Source of the DNA: Puffinus mauretanicus
Lineage: Eukaryota; Chordata; Aves; Procellariiformes; Procellariidae
DNA: 64,000 bases
NCBI GenBank assembly: GCA_023333565.1
Contig: JAJKFH010001315.1
Span: 1,798,001 to 1,862,000 of the forward strand
Direction of reading: 5' to 3'
Below are positions 43,409 through 60,322 of this stretch, one piece after another; position 1 is the stretch's first letter, and each line of letters begins with the position of its first letter. The position numbers and the translations under genes were made by a program. The notes beneath the pieces were generated by a model that was not told the DNA's origin, made no database searches, and was given only the letters and a program-made list of their open reading frames with translations.

Positions 43409-46300
43409 TTTAAAGAAATGCTTCTTAGCATTTGATTAAATCTGTCTTTTATTCTTGAATAGAAAGATTTTTCAGGGTTGTCCCCTAAACACAATGACTA
43501 CAATACTGCCCTTTCTAACTCGTAGACACATATGTTTGTCTGACACATTCTTAGCCCTTTAGTTTCTGGTGAAATAAAGTATCAGAAGTAACTTCAATTT
43601 AAAAACCAAAACCTGGAGGCATCCCATAGTAACACGTGCCCTGTACGTGAGTAGGGTATTGACCGAGGAGAGGGCAGAGCAGGTTTCGGTGGCAGCTAAC
43701 CAGCAGTGATTTATAGCGTAACAGTTCCCTCCAACGACATCAGTTTGATGGAGACCAGTGGAAATGTTTAATTCTTCTGAAACTTAATCTCTAGAACAAA
43801 ATGTAAAGAAGCAATTAGAAGTATTTCTGTGGCTTAGTGTTGACTCTGCCAACTTGAGAGCGAATATTTGAGAATGTGAGCACTTGACCTTCGGATGCGT
43901 GCAGCAGAAATTCAGAGCTGAGCTGCTTATGACATGCTCCTCCTGTTTCTCAGGCACACAAAGGAGCCTTTGACCACGTGTTCCGTGGTTCAGTGAAACC
44001 GCATTCCTTCTCCAGAAGCTTTGTTACGCGGGAGGGAAGAGCATGTGGCCGTAACTGGTGGGTGCCAGCCCACCTGAACTGCAGCAGCCGTTGACGCCGA
44101 GTTCCGCCTGCTGCCCCAGCCGTGAGGGGCGAGGGGTGCAGGCACTTCTGCGCTGCGGCTTGCGGGAGATGGTCATTTTCTTCCCTTTGATCACACACAC
44201 AAATTCTGCTCTTTCAAGCTTGCATGAAAGAGAAGGATTCTGCCCTAAATAGTTATACCATTAATGTTTTTAACAAAGCTGGTCTTTCTAAAGATTTTGG
44301 TCTGTGTCCATAGTTAATCCCGTATTTGGGAAAAAATTATCAAGATTATTTTTCTTCCAAAACTTTTTATAGAATACGTGAAAAGCTGTTCTCCAGTGAC
44401 CATCTTTTTTTGCAGGGGTGGGTGTAGTTTTAAATAATTAGGGCTAATTTTCATATGGATATAGTGTTTGTTTTGGGTCGATTCCCTTTTTCGGTTCTGT
44501 TTCTTGTAATCAAAATGCTGTTTTGTAGGTATTAGACACTACTTTCTAATATTAAGACTAGAAAAAAATGATGTCTACTTGCAGATCAATATCATTTTGG
44601 TCAGAAAGTGGCTTTTTTTCCCTCTGCCTGTTAAGCAGCTTAAGTGTTAGGGACTAATTATAATTAAAGAAACAGAAACTCATTAGAAAGCAGTATCAGT
44701 TCTTCTTTTGAAGGCGCAGTTTTCTAATTAGTGTTTTGTAGCGTTATACCAAGCAAAAATTATGCAGACTGACTTCTCTTCCCTTATACATCTGTTTTCA
44801 ATTTCTTCAACTGAAGTTATTAAAATTTTATTGCACAGCAGAATTCATAAAACTACAGCCTGATACTCATAACTAGCACTGCTTTCACCTTTTGGAACTT
44901 GCGTAACACCCCCCCTTCTTTTTCACTGCTGTTCTGTTGAGTTGGTAGGTATTGCTGGGCTGTTAGGAAATCCTGTTGAGCTATAGAGCTGTTGCTTGTC
45001 TTTGTACATCTGTATCTTTTTATTTTTATTTTAAAAGGACTTTTTATTTTAAAGGCCTGGACAGTGGCAGTAGTTAGAGGCGTGCAGACCGTTTTGGAAC
45101 AGTTGGATAAAAACCCCAGATAGAAAGGTTTTTCAGGAAGCAGCTGCAGTAAGAGATTCTGTTCTGGAAAGTTATGGGTGGAACCAAAAGCTAGTGGAAG
45201 ATACTACTAAACGTGTGTGCTGGTATTTCAAAGAAATTGTTTAAGCTCAAGCGAGGTGGTCTCGGGTACCCCGTAACCTTTGGAGAGAGGGGTTGGCGTT
45301 CTGAGAAAGCGGAGCACTCCCAACATGTCCTGGTATTGTTTACACCCTTATTTTTCCACCTGCACCATTTACTCATCTGATTTCCAGATCTTCAAACACA
45401 CGCGTATTTATTTTATATCAGCGTCTGTTCCCCTCTGTAAAACCACATCTTTCCCCTGTGGCTTAGCAATTAACTTCTGGATGTTATATGAAGGAAAGAC
45501 CAGCTTTACTTAGTGTCAGAACTTAGAAGACACCGAAGGCATGATCTGATGTTACCCCTCTGATTTCTGTCTGCCTGGGGATATTTTAAAGTGTTTGCTT
45601 GTGCCGCGTGTGTGTGTCTATGTATTGCGTAGTTAGAAAAAGAACAAAGCCATGCACAAGAAAAACATGAAAAATTGCTATATTTTCCACACCTGGTAAA
45701 CATTCCCATTGGTTATTTAGCAGTATTCAAAAGGCTAAGACTTTTATTGCTCTACTAGCAAAAGCAACCTTTCTTCATAGTGGAGCAGTACAAAGAAAGA
45801 GCACAAAAAATACACACATCAGAGTGCCTGCAATTCTCTTTGAACAACTGTATTGATTGGGTCTGACCCCTTTACATTTTTTTCCATTATTTGAAAAGGT
45901 GCACCTAACTGTAGCTGAATTGAACCAACCGAGATGAACTTTCCATGAAAACTTCTTGAGATATTTCTTTAGTTCAAAGCTTTGGAATTTTAAAGAGCAT
46001 TTTTAATACAAGCCTGTTGAGGTATTCTGTGCAACAACCATACTTTGAATGTTAAACTACAGGTAAACCTAAGAGGAAGGTAAAATTATAAAGCCTACCA
46101 TGAAATTACTGGGAGGTGGCAGAATAACTTTGAGCACTAATTAGAAAAATAAATAAAACCAGAAAGTGTTGCATCTGGTTACTTACTTGCCAGTGCTCCT
46201 GGTTGCCTCACAGAGAGTGCAAAACAGCCTCCAGAGAAAACGCTAACACAATTAGACAGCATTTTTGGAGCAGTTATTGATGAAATAGTGTTATAAGATG
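41581..46300. other. Intergenic space downstream of PLEKHA7, or distal 3' UTR
   Basis: This stretch is AT-rich with many AATAAA hexamers (for example 41887, 41903 and 43570), so a long 3' UTR form is possible. A (TTTTC)n/poly-T tract is at 43376-43412. A GC-richer patch at 43950-44160 has frames on both strands without known homologues. Confidence 0.45.
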
Positions 46301-49300
46301 TAGACTTAAAAGGACAATGCTGTTTTCTTGTTGCCCATTAGAAGCCGCCTTTTACCAGGAGCTATAGCATAAGAAAGCACTAAAGGAAGGAAGAGATAAA
46401 GAAAACAAAGGCGGGCAGTGAGTTTGTAGGAAACAATGGCAGACCTGCATCTGCAAACAAGACTAAGCAAGAGGTGAAGGTGAGAGCGGAGAACAGCCTG
46501 GTGGTTTGAAGTGAGAGGTAGTAAAAAGATTGAAGGAGCTGGAATATGTGGACTCGGACAGAAGCAAAATGCTTTAACGAAGGGACAGAGCCTACATTGT
46601 AGAGGGGGAGGTAAAGAAGAAGGAATAGCTGGCAAGTGAGAGAGTAAGTCCAGTGTCCTAGTACAAAAAATACCTTGTGAAGGGGATAAACGAGAGTGGA
46701 GTGTTGGTGGCAGTGGGTGAAGGAGAATCACTGATGACTTTAAAATAGTGTTGTGGTAACAGGACAATTGTCTTTTCTATTGGCAGCTGCTCTGCTCTCT
46801 TCTTTTAAGCCAAGTGGCAGTTAGGAATGGCTAGTATGAGTGAAACTCTCCTTTTCCCTGTAGAAACCGCTTGCCCCAGAGCCAGGGGTGGAAAAGGTTG
46901 GTCCTCCCTGGCACAGAGCCCGGCCCGAGTGAGGGCTTCTCTCAGCGGTTGTGAGGTGCAAGGCTGGGCGCTGTGTGGCCTGCTGCGGCCTCTGGCCTCC
47001 GTTCTGTTGTCGGGGGGGTTGGGCTGGCTTGATTTTGTCTCTAGAGGCAGAATTGAGAAAAGTTTTTGGAGGTTTTTTGAAACCCTGGCTGTGGCCTATG
47101 CAAGATGTAACCCTAATGAAAGTAAGTAGCTGGTGACACTTGGTTCCAGTGAGTTGTACCACTCGGGGCGGGGGGAAGCTGACATCAGAGAAGTCACTGC
47201 TAATTCTATTTGTCTCGTCTGTTTTGTTGGCTTTTCTGACTGCTTTGTTCATGCTAAAAAGTTCTTCTGTGTCCCTGCTCTGCTTCTTCCGTACTGCGCC
47301 TTTGAGCACCATCTTCTCCCAGTGTGGAACAGGATTTTGTCTTCTGCCCAGCACAGTTGTAGCGTGTCTGTGTATGTGTTGGGGGGCTGAACGCATACAC
47401 ACGCGCGCATGTTGATCCCATTCTGCTTTCATTTGGTGCTAAGACACAGAACAGCAAAAGCTGAGATCAGTACCAGAGCTGGCTGCTCTCTCACTTTCCA
47501 AGTCGTAACCTGGATGAGAGGCTCAAAGGGAAGAGAGCGCAACATCTCGTGAGCGCAGCTGCGTCCCCTGCCTTCCTCCAAGCCTCCTGTGTGCCTGAGG
47601 ACTCTTCGGTTGTCTTCACTGAATCCAGTTTAAACGTGACTTGGCAAATGATTTTATATGCAGATTTTATTCAGGATCTGGGTAGTGGCTCCATCAGTTG
47701 ACTACTGAGTAAATTTGATCTCTATTTTTTTTGTGTCCAGTATCTATTTCTTACGTTAAGAAGTCATCTTTTTGACAAAAAAATTATGTTTTGGAAAGAG
47801 ATGTTCTGTTACTGCATCCTTACAAGCAGATCACAATTCCTAGACTTTAGTAGCTGTAATGGGAAGAAGAATGGCCCCAACCAATTAAGGGTCAAAAGGC
47901 TTCACCTGCATTTGTTTTAAAGCTTTAGCAATAAATATGAGGGTGAAAAGGAGCCAGCTGAGATTGTCAAACCTTTCTGCAGTCTTCGATGTTGCTTGAT
48001 ATACTTGTGATGAGAACACTTACTTATGATAACAGTTTGAGAGCATTTCCCTGCACGTCAGGGTGGGCAGTTGTGAAAAAGTTGAAAGCAAGGAAGTTTT
48101 TTTTATATGAGCTCCCATATTGCTTGACTGATAATACAAAAACCCTCTTCTGGCGTATATTATTTTTCATTCTTCTCTTTTTTTTTTTTTTTCCCCTCAA
48201 CTAGATCTGCCGGAGCTATGGACACCATAAATGGTTCTGGGTTTGGATAGATAATAGCACAAACTGTCAGTGTGATCTCATTCTGCACCTGCACATCAAA
48301 ACCAAATCAAATGAGAGTCAATCACTAAGTATTTTGCTTCTTTAATGCTGTGCAAAAACTAAGGAAACTTTTATCTCTCCATGGTGATGCTGTACACCTC
48401 TGTACTGCTCAGATGCTTTTCTCAGGAAAAGTGCAGTTGAGGTGGCAGTCTTAAAAGCAAACAAAACCAACTTCTGCCTCGTCCCTTCAGTGAGGGTACC
48501 TTGACACATGTCCCTTCTCTTAATCCCCTGACAGCTTCCAAGAGACTGATGCAAATAACTGTGCCAGGCTTTGATTATGGGATATTGCACTGCCACTCAT
48601 TCTCTTTGTCTCCTGCAGTTTACAGAGGCAGCTTCAGTGCATAATTTAATCCCTGTTCTGGGGACTGTAGCAAATCCACAGAGGTTTCTACCGACCGTCC
48701 TCGCTGGCATCAGAACAACATGTGCACATCTTTGATGTGAATTCCCCAACCAGAGCCTTAGAAGGACCTATAGCTTTGAAGCTGGCCTATAAATTGTGCT
48801 TTCAGGAATCAAGTTGTCAGCCTCCTCTTCAGGAAGAAAGGGAGAGTAAGCTGTAAAGCAGTTGTGTAAAGCTACAGGGCAACTTATAGATCTGGTTTTC
48901 TTGGCCGTGAAGAATTCCTGTACGATGTTGAGAAAGAAACGGATCCCTTTTTACCTGGCTTAGAAGGATTCTCTTTTGTGACTGCAGGACCTTGTGGGCA
49001 GTGGGCTGTGATGGTACTTGTCTTCAGGGGTTCCCTGTTCCGGGGCCAATGGAAGGGGAACAGGCACACCGGTGCTTTTGACCTGCTCAAGTGTTTTCAG
49101 TCTTCCAAAGCCAAACGCTGGTAATGCACGTATATTGACCTTTGTGTGGGTAAATTTTCAGTGTGGTTTAGAAACAGATAAACACTTTTACCAGATGTGA
49201 TGGTGGTGCTGTGACAGATCTAACTTTCATCAGCTGTTTCCTAAGACATGCAGGAGTATGGGCAGACTTCTGCCTTTCTATTGCGATGGAAATAAGCTGG

Positions 49301-51870
49301 TCTTTGAGTTGAGGCAGTGGCCAAACCTTGTTTGAAAAGACAAATGCAGTTGCGCTCTTGATGATTCAGTGTCGGCTGTCATCCCTGGGAGCTCCTTCCA
49401 TACCAACCTGAAAAAGCAAAGAACTGACTCGAATCAGCCAAGATCAACCTTGATTTTTCCTGTGTCTTCTGTCTCCAATACTGATGAGAGCTGACACCAT
49501 TCTGCTGCTGTCCATGCCACTACTGCTGATGCTATTATACCAAATGTTGCTAAAACTGACTCCTGAATTAAAACATTTACTGCAGAATCTACGCTGAACT
49601 GAATCAGCCTTTCTCAGTATGTACGGAGCAGCTTCTTAGACAGGCTGCTTCACAGATGAATCTGCAGGTTCTTAATAATATGTGTGTAAATGTTAAACAG
49701 AAACCAACGTGATTGTGTAGAACTCTTCCTATTTTCAGCAATTAGTCTTGGGTCAGCATCACAAAGGAGTTACACCAAACATCATCAGATGTTCACAATA
49801 TTACGTGCCATGTTTTTGGGGAATGGAAGTTTGTTGATTTTTTTTTTTCTGGTCAGAGCTGTTACTAGAATAGTTTAATTTTGGTTTATTTTTTATCGTT
49901 GTGTGGTCTATTCATTTATATTTAGAACTGACGACCAAATCTGTTTTACAAAGCAGGCGGCCGTCATCAATTTGGGGCAGAGCTGAGTGGCAGCAGACCC
50001 TGACGGCGCTCGCTGTGGCAGCCTGTTCTGTCGGCAGAGACCCGTGCAGGGCCTGCCAGCTGCGTCTGCTTTTCCTGGGTCTTTCCAGGTTGGTTGCATT
50101 GCGGAGAAAAGCCCTCAGGTGAGGTTTTACCGTGCCCTTCGTTTGAGGTGGGTCGACAGCAATGGATTCTGTCGCCTTCCGAAAGTCAGTCTCTGTGTCG
50201 ATGCGCGCTGATGGGCAAGTCCAGAGTTCTGCGTGGATGCCAAGCAGCTGCGGAGGAAAAGGTGGTGAGAGCAGCGCTGGCTTCAGTGCTGGGACAGGGA
50301 AGGCCGAGAAGCCAGTGTATATGCAGCATTTTGCAGCCTACACCTTAATTTTGTAATTGCACTCAAGGCAATAAATAGCCCACAGCCACATCTAAAAGGA
50401 TTTAACAGTGAAATGCTGGTTTAAGTGTAGCTCGAGTGTCTAAATAGGAAAAAACTGATACCAGTCTAGTAGGAAAGTTAATCAGTTGATCTTTTGGGGG
50501 GGGGCCTCTGTCTCTTCCCAGAGAGAGCAGCAGCTTTCTAAGTCATGGTGAGGTTTTCTTTCCTCACCATGTACAAGCAACTTCAATTTTTGTCTATATA
50601 ATAGAAGCTTGCAGTATTGGGGGGGAAAAAAAAAAATCCATAGAAACCAAGTACAAATCACTGACTGTTAGTGGCTGCTGTAACGTTGTTCTTAAAACTG
50701 AATGACTTTGAAAAATTTCGTATTAAATGCAAATATAGTAAAATAGATTAATGAAAATCTACACTCAGTTTTTATTTACAATCATATTACTTTTATTTTT
50801 TCCATAATGTAACTTATTCCAAGTCCTCCCCCAACAACTGATGCTGCAATGTTTACCTTCAATGAACCTATACAATGATAGTACATACTGCTGCTTTCAT
50901 GTAAGCCAACTGGCTTGCAAATGTTGTCTGCACGGCATAAATTGTATACAGAAACGGAAAATTCTCCACAAGCATCTGGAGTGTTTCTTGAAACATTCTT
51001 GTGGCAGAACGAGGCTGTACTAGAGGTACAGGTCAGATGTTCTCTTCTCCGAGCGAGGAGAGGCAGTTGATCTGTCTGATGTACTAAGAAGAAACAAAGT
51101 CTAAAAAGTTCTGATATTTTAATTACTTGAATACAGTAATTTGCAGAGGAATGGACGTGCTTAATTCTTGCTGGAAGGAGTTACTGGAACTCCTGACTCT
51201 TTAAGTGTATCAACTTTACTTGAGAGGTACAGCCTTTTTGTGATCATTGACTTAGACCTCCAAGTGATGTGTGTGTGGGGAGAAAAGGAAGAAGGGCTTG
51301 CGTACTTAACTCTGTATTCTATATTTAAAAAAGCTAAATGATTTGTATATCCTTTTCATTATCAAAGTATATTTTCTCTTTCAAAGTAAACAGGTTTCTT
51401 CGGGAGGAGATATTTTTAATAACAGCTCAGTGCTATAACCAGGAGCCAGTAATTCAAAAATCACTCTTTTCTACTGAAAGGTATAAAGAACTACAGCTTA
51501 TCTCCCGCATTATAAAGCTGAAGAAGCAATTAGAGCTTTCTGTTGTATTATGTGTTTCTAAAGCATCTTCTCCCATCCGACTGCTGTAGGACTTCAGATA
51601 GATACAGTGATGAATACTGTCACAAAATTGAGTGATTTCTCCTCTTAGCCCTGTCAACACTAGCATCTATAGACAAAATCATTGTTTAAAGCTCTAGTAC
51701 GTCACAGAATAGTGCCGATATTGGTATTTTACAACTAATGCAACATCCAGTAATTCACATGTAATCTTAATAGTTAAAAATTCAAGACTGGGGTACTAAC
51801 AAAAGAAACCACTAACATGAAGTTTCCTTATCTGGCATGGAATAAGGGGAGGGATAGTTTAGATAACATT
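46301..51870. other. Intergenic space between the convergent 3' ends
   Basis: No gene can be supported. A purine-rich stretch (46400-46700) and a GC-richer block (46820-47430) give the longest open frames, but they have no familiar motif. A poly-T run is at 48178-48192. A G-run at 50496-50505 is followed by a short perfect hairpin at 50544-50571. A second GC-richer patch is at 49965-50300. Confidence 0.45.
50544..50571. repeat. 10-bp perfect inverted repeat (hairpin)
   Basis: CATGGTGAGG (50544-50553) and CCTCACCATG (50562-50571) pair perfectly around an 8-nt T-rich loop. It sits between the two convergent genes. Confidence 0.8.
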
Positions 51871-51879
51871 GTAGAGATT

Positions 51880-52120
51880 GGGCAGGAACAAAAAGAATTT
51901 ATTTCTCCATCCAGTATTTTATACACTTTACAAAAACCAGCAATATCACAGTGCCCATAAAAATGTTATCCATGGCAACTGAAAGCAAATACTACTTTTT
52001 GTCAACTAATGGGGCCTTTTTAAAATCATAATACAAAGATTTGTGCTGTAGCAGTCCTCCACTTCGCACTGTAACAATAAGGCTTACTGTACTTTAAATA
52101 CAAAGCTGTTACATCTGCAG
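51880..52120 (-). other. C11orf58: C11orf58 3' UTR, short form
   Basis: The first AATAAA on the - strand is at 51903-51898, about 220 nt after the stop, so a short 3' UTR is likely. Another AATAAA at 50776-50771 could serve a longer form. Confidence 0.65.
51898..51903 (-). promoter_or_regulatory. C11orf58: AATAAA poly(A) signal of C11orf58
   Basis: This is a canonical hexamer on the - strand about 220 nt downstream of the stop codon, with nothing closer noticed. Confidence 0.65.
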
Positions 52121-57331
<5,211 letters not shown>

Positions 57332-57362
57332 TCACAGCCCCGGGTTCGCCTGCGGGGCGCGC

Positions 57363-57434
57363 CGGGACCGGTAGTTCTGGCCCGGCCCTTGGCGTCGCGG
57401 TGCGGGCGGACAGGAACTACCAGTCCCAGAGGCC
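57363..57434. promoter_or_regulatory. Pair of inverted ZNF143-like motifs
   Basis: AACTACCAGTCCCAGAGGCC (57415-57434, + strand) fits the ZNF143/THAP11 core ACTACAnnTCCCAG well. The reverse complement of 57363-57378 reads AGAACTACCGGTCCCG, a second, weaker copy facing the other way. Both lie 100 to 170 bp upstream of the C11orf58 ATG. Confidence 0.6.
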
Positions 57435-57465
57435 TCCGCGGCGGGGGGGCTGTCTCTGCCCGCTG

Positions 57466-57470
57466 ATTGG
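57466..57470 (-). promoter_or_regulatory. Inverted CCAAT box
   Basis: CTGATTGGCAGGGGCG contains ATTGG, that is CCAAT on the C11orf58 strand, about 205 bp upstream of the ATG. This is a usual NF-Y position. Confidence 0.55.
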
Positions 57471-57513
57471 CAGGGGCGCGGGCCGGCCCCGAGCCCCGCC
57501 TCCGGAGGGAGGT

Positions 57514-57524
57514 GGGGGCGGGGC
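57514..57524 (+). promoter_or_regulatory. GC box (SP1/KLF type)
   Basis: GGGGGCGGGGC matches the SP1 consensus. A reverse copy (GCCCCGCCTCC) lies at 57493-57503. Confidence 0.6.
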
Positions 57525-58150
57525 CGTGGCGCGGGGGCGCAGCGGGCGGTTGGGCGTGCTCGCGCTCTCTCGCGCGCGGTGGTTGGGGGGGGCTCGTTGC
57601 TGTGTCGGTGGCTGTGGGGGTGTCGCAGCCGGACGCCGAGGCTCGCCTCGATGTGGTGTCAGGCGCGAAGTGCTGCTGGGGGAATGAGGGGCGGTGAGGG
57701 GCTCCCGGCCCCGGGGCTGCGGTTCTGCCCTCGTTTGAGCGCGGCCGGGTGGCGGCCGGCTCGGAGCCTGAGGTAGTCCCTGCGGAGGGAAGGCGAGCTC
57801 TGGCCACAGTCGAGTGTGCCAGCCGCCGGCGTGGAGGCGGCGACGGTCCCCGCCTGGGTGTGCCGCTGCCGGCGCCTCAGGCTGGGTAACGGTCGCCTGA
57901 AGGCGGCGGTAGCGCCCCCCTCCTCCCTCGCGCCTCAGGTAGCAGCCGTAGTCGCGAGGACACCGCGAGGTTCCCGCCACTTTCCTCATCTCCCGGCGCT
58001 GGAGAGTCGGGACGGAGGTGAGGCGCCTCTCCCGCCGTTCTCCCTGGTCCGCTTCATAACCGACTGTGTCCCGTCAGCTCTAGCCTGACCCGAAATCCCT
58101 CACCCCCGCACCTGGGTAACGCGGGGGCTGCCCTCCCGCCGACCGGTCCT

Positions 58151-60102
58151 GCCACCTCCTGTGGAGAGTGGCAGTTTGTCACCTGTGTGGAATCCTGTGT
58201 TTGCAGCGCCAGGTGTTTCCAGTTAACCCTTCAGTTGCTCTGGCCGGTTGCCATCACTATCGTTCCTGCGGTCCCATCTCCGCGGATATGCCGTGTACAA
58301 AGCAGAAATTTACGTACTACCACCAAGTTAGTATTTTCTCACATACATGAATTGAAATTAATTTAAATTTTAGTATTCAGAAAATAATTTCTCACAGAAG
58401 GGATGTAAAAAATGTAAAAACATCATAAATTAAAAAAATGATTTTTTGGAGCAGTATCTGGCAGCGTTTTTAGTCTGTTAATAGGAATTGTGGTAATCAA
58501 ACACTAGTGAAATTGTATCTTTTCTATTTTTTTAAGTTAAGCTTTTATTACAGTTTCTGTACTATTATGCCTAAAGACCTGTTCCTTAATAAAAACAAGT
58601 GAAATTTTAGCTTCATAGCTATGGTTGAGGTTTGCCTTTGGAAAAAAAAGCGCAAGAAAATGAGACTCTTAAACTCTAAATCAGCTATTTTAATTGGGTC
58701 TTAGTTGTGGCTTAAAATGTGTGTTAAATTCAAGTCTCTTTCAGGACAACTGCAGTGTACTAGTGTTTATATGGCTGACTAATGGTTTGGTAATTTTGTT
58801 TTTGTTTACACTTTGAATAATGATGTGCTGATGATATTTTAGTGAGGGGCTTTTACAAATTTTTTTTTTCCTTAGTTTATTGCTCACTTGGGATAAAAAT
58901 GCTCTGTTTTTTGCAGAAAAGAAGTACCTTAATAAACAAATACATCCCTAGCATTAAATGGCATCCATCTACTTATGGGGTAACTTAAAAATGGAGTGAT
59001 CTAACTGCTAACAAAAATGTGGATTCTCTCAGTAACAGACTGGTTATGTAAAGGTTTCACTTGACTTTATGGAGATATTACAGATAATTCTGAGGATGTG
59101 TGACTCATGAGCCTTATATAATTCCAGTAACACTAGTAAAAGATAAGAAAGGAGTTCTGAAAATCCCGTCATGCTAGGATTCAATATTACATTTGCTGTA
59201 TTTTTTTGAACAACTGAGAAATACAATGATTCGCAGGAGAACAAGACAAATTGGATTTCTAAGAAGAAACCTGTCTTCTCCAACCTGTGAGACTGTTTTA
59301 GAATATAAACAAAATGGTAGGTAAGGATCCTGGGCAATATTTGTGTGAGTTTTCCACATTTCTTTGACATAGTCCCTCTGAAGAGCTATCCTGAAATTAA
59401 CGTTCAGTTCACAGGGGGTGAGATTTTTTCATGAAGCAGAAACTGGCTACGATGCAGAAATCAGACCTCAACTAAATGACTCTCTGTCAGTATAGCTAAA
59501 ACACAATAGGGAGGAATACTGAGGTCTGTTGTTGGAAATTAACAGAGAGAGACAATAAGGTGAGAGTGAGATGAGGTGAAATGACAAATAAGGTAATTTT
59601 CACAGAATTATTCACTGTCATGTACAATTATACTCTGTCTTAGACTTTTCTGTAGTTTTCTGCTTCTGGAGTGAGCTCCAGTCTCTGGATGGGAACCATC
59701 TTTGGGGGTGGAGGGTCGGTGAACACCAGCTCTGTTACAGGAAATACCAGAAAAACTTAATGAAGATTTTCCACCCCAGTCCAATTCCAAGTTTTGGACC
59801 TCAGCAATCTGTGTTATAAAAACTTTCAGGCAGACAAGAACTTAGGAAAGCGAGGTATGGGGAAGCTGAGGTTTAACTAGATCTTGTGGAAGCAGTTTCA
59901 TCTTTGAAGAACCTGTTGTAGAATCTTGGAATTTTTTTTAATTTCTTTTTGAGCTCTCAGTGTAGAGGTAGGGTAGATTAAAGCAGAACTAAGTCTGACA
60001 GCCAAAAGCATTTTTTCATTGTGTGATGTGATAAGGATGTCTTTGCCGTGCGGCAACTGACTAAGCTGCAGCAATAAAACTGTCACACGGTGACCAAGAC
60101 AT
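58151..60102. other. Upstream region of C11orf58, non-coding
   Basis: The sequence turns AT-rich directly after the island. No coding exon is recognised. In human an untranslated SOX6 exon or intron would be expected on this side, but it cannot be identified from sequence alone. Confidence 0.45.
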
Positions 60103-60322
60103 TGGACAGCCCTGGCTTGGAAGTCATGGATTCAGAGTTGAATCTTCCCCTGTTATAGTCCTGGCTCCACCCAAGACTAAGTGGCCTTTGGAAAATTATC
60201 TCACCTTTCTGCTTTATCTGTGAAATTAGGATAATGTATCTACTTGCTAGCGTTAAGAATTAATTAAGAGTTGCACAGTGTGTGTTCAAAGCAATGAGTA
60301 AGTGCTAAATATTAGCTATAGT
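60103..60322 (+). mobile_element. MIR-type SINE fossil
   Basis: The words keep the order of MIR: GGAAGTCATGGATTCAGAGT, CCTGGCTCCACC, GTGGCCTTTGGAAAATTATC, CTCACCTTTCTGCTTTATCT, GTGAAATTAGGATAATGTAT and AGTAAGTGCTAAATATTAGC. They stand for the MIR words GGAGTCAGACTG, CCCAGCTCTGCC, GTGACCTTGGGCAAGTCAC, CTCTCTGTGCCTCAGTTTCC, TCTGTAAAATGGGATAAT and AGTAAGCGCTCAATAAATGT. Divergence is high, in line with a very old copy. Confidence 0.82.

Noticed and set aside
46306..46767. 153-codon - strand frame, leucine/proline rich
   Set aside because: It is the complement of a purine-rich tract, so the composition alone explains the openness and the leucine/serine/proline bias.
58168..58350. Short + strand frame after the CpG island, as a possible SOX6 coding start
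   Set aside because: The product does not resemble SOX6. Any SOX6 exon here would be untranslated and cannot be recognised.
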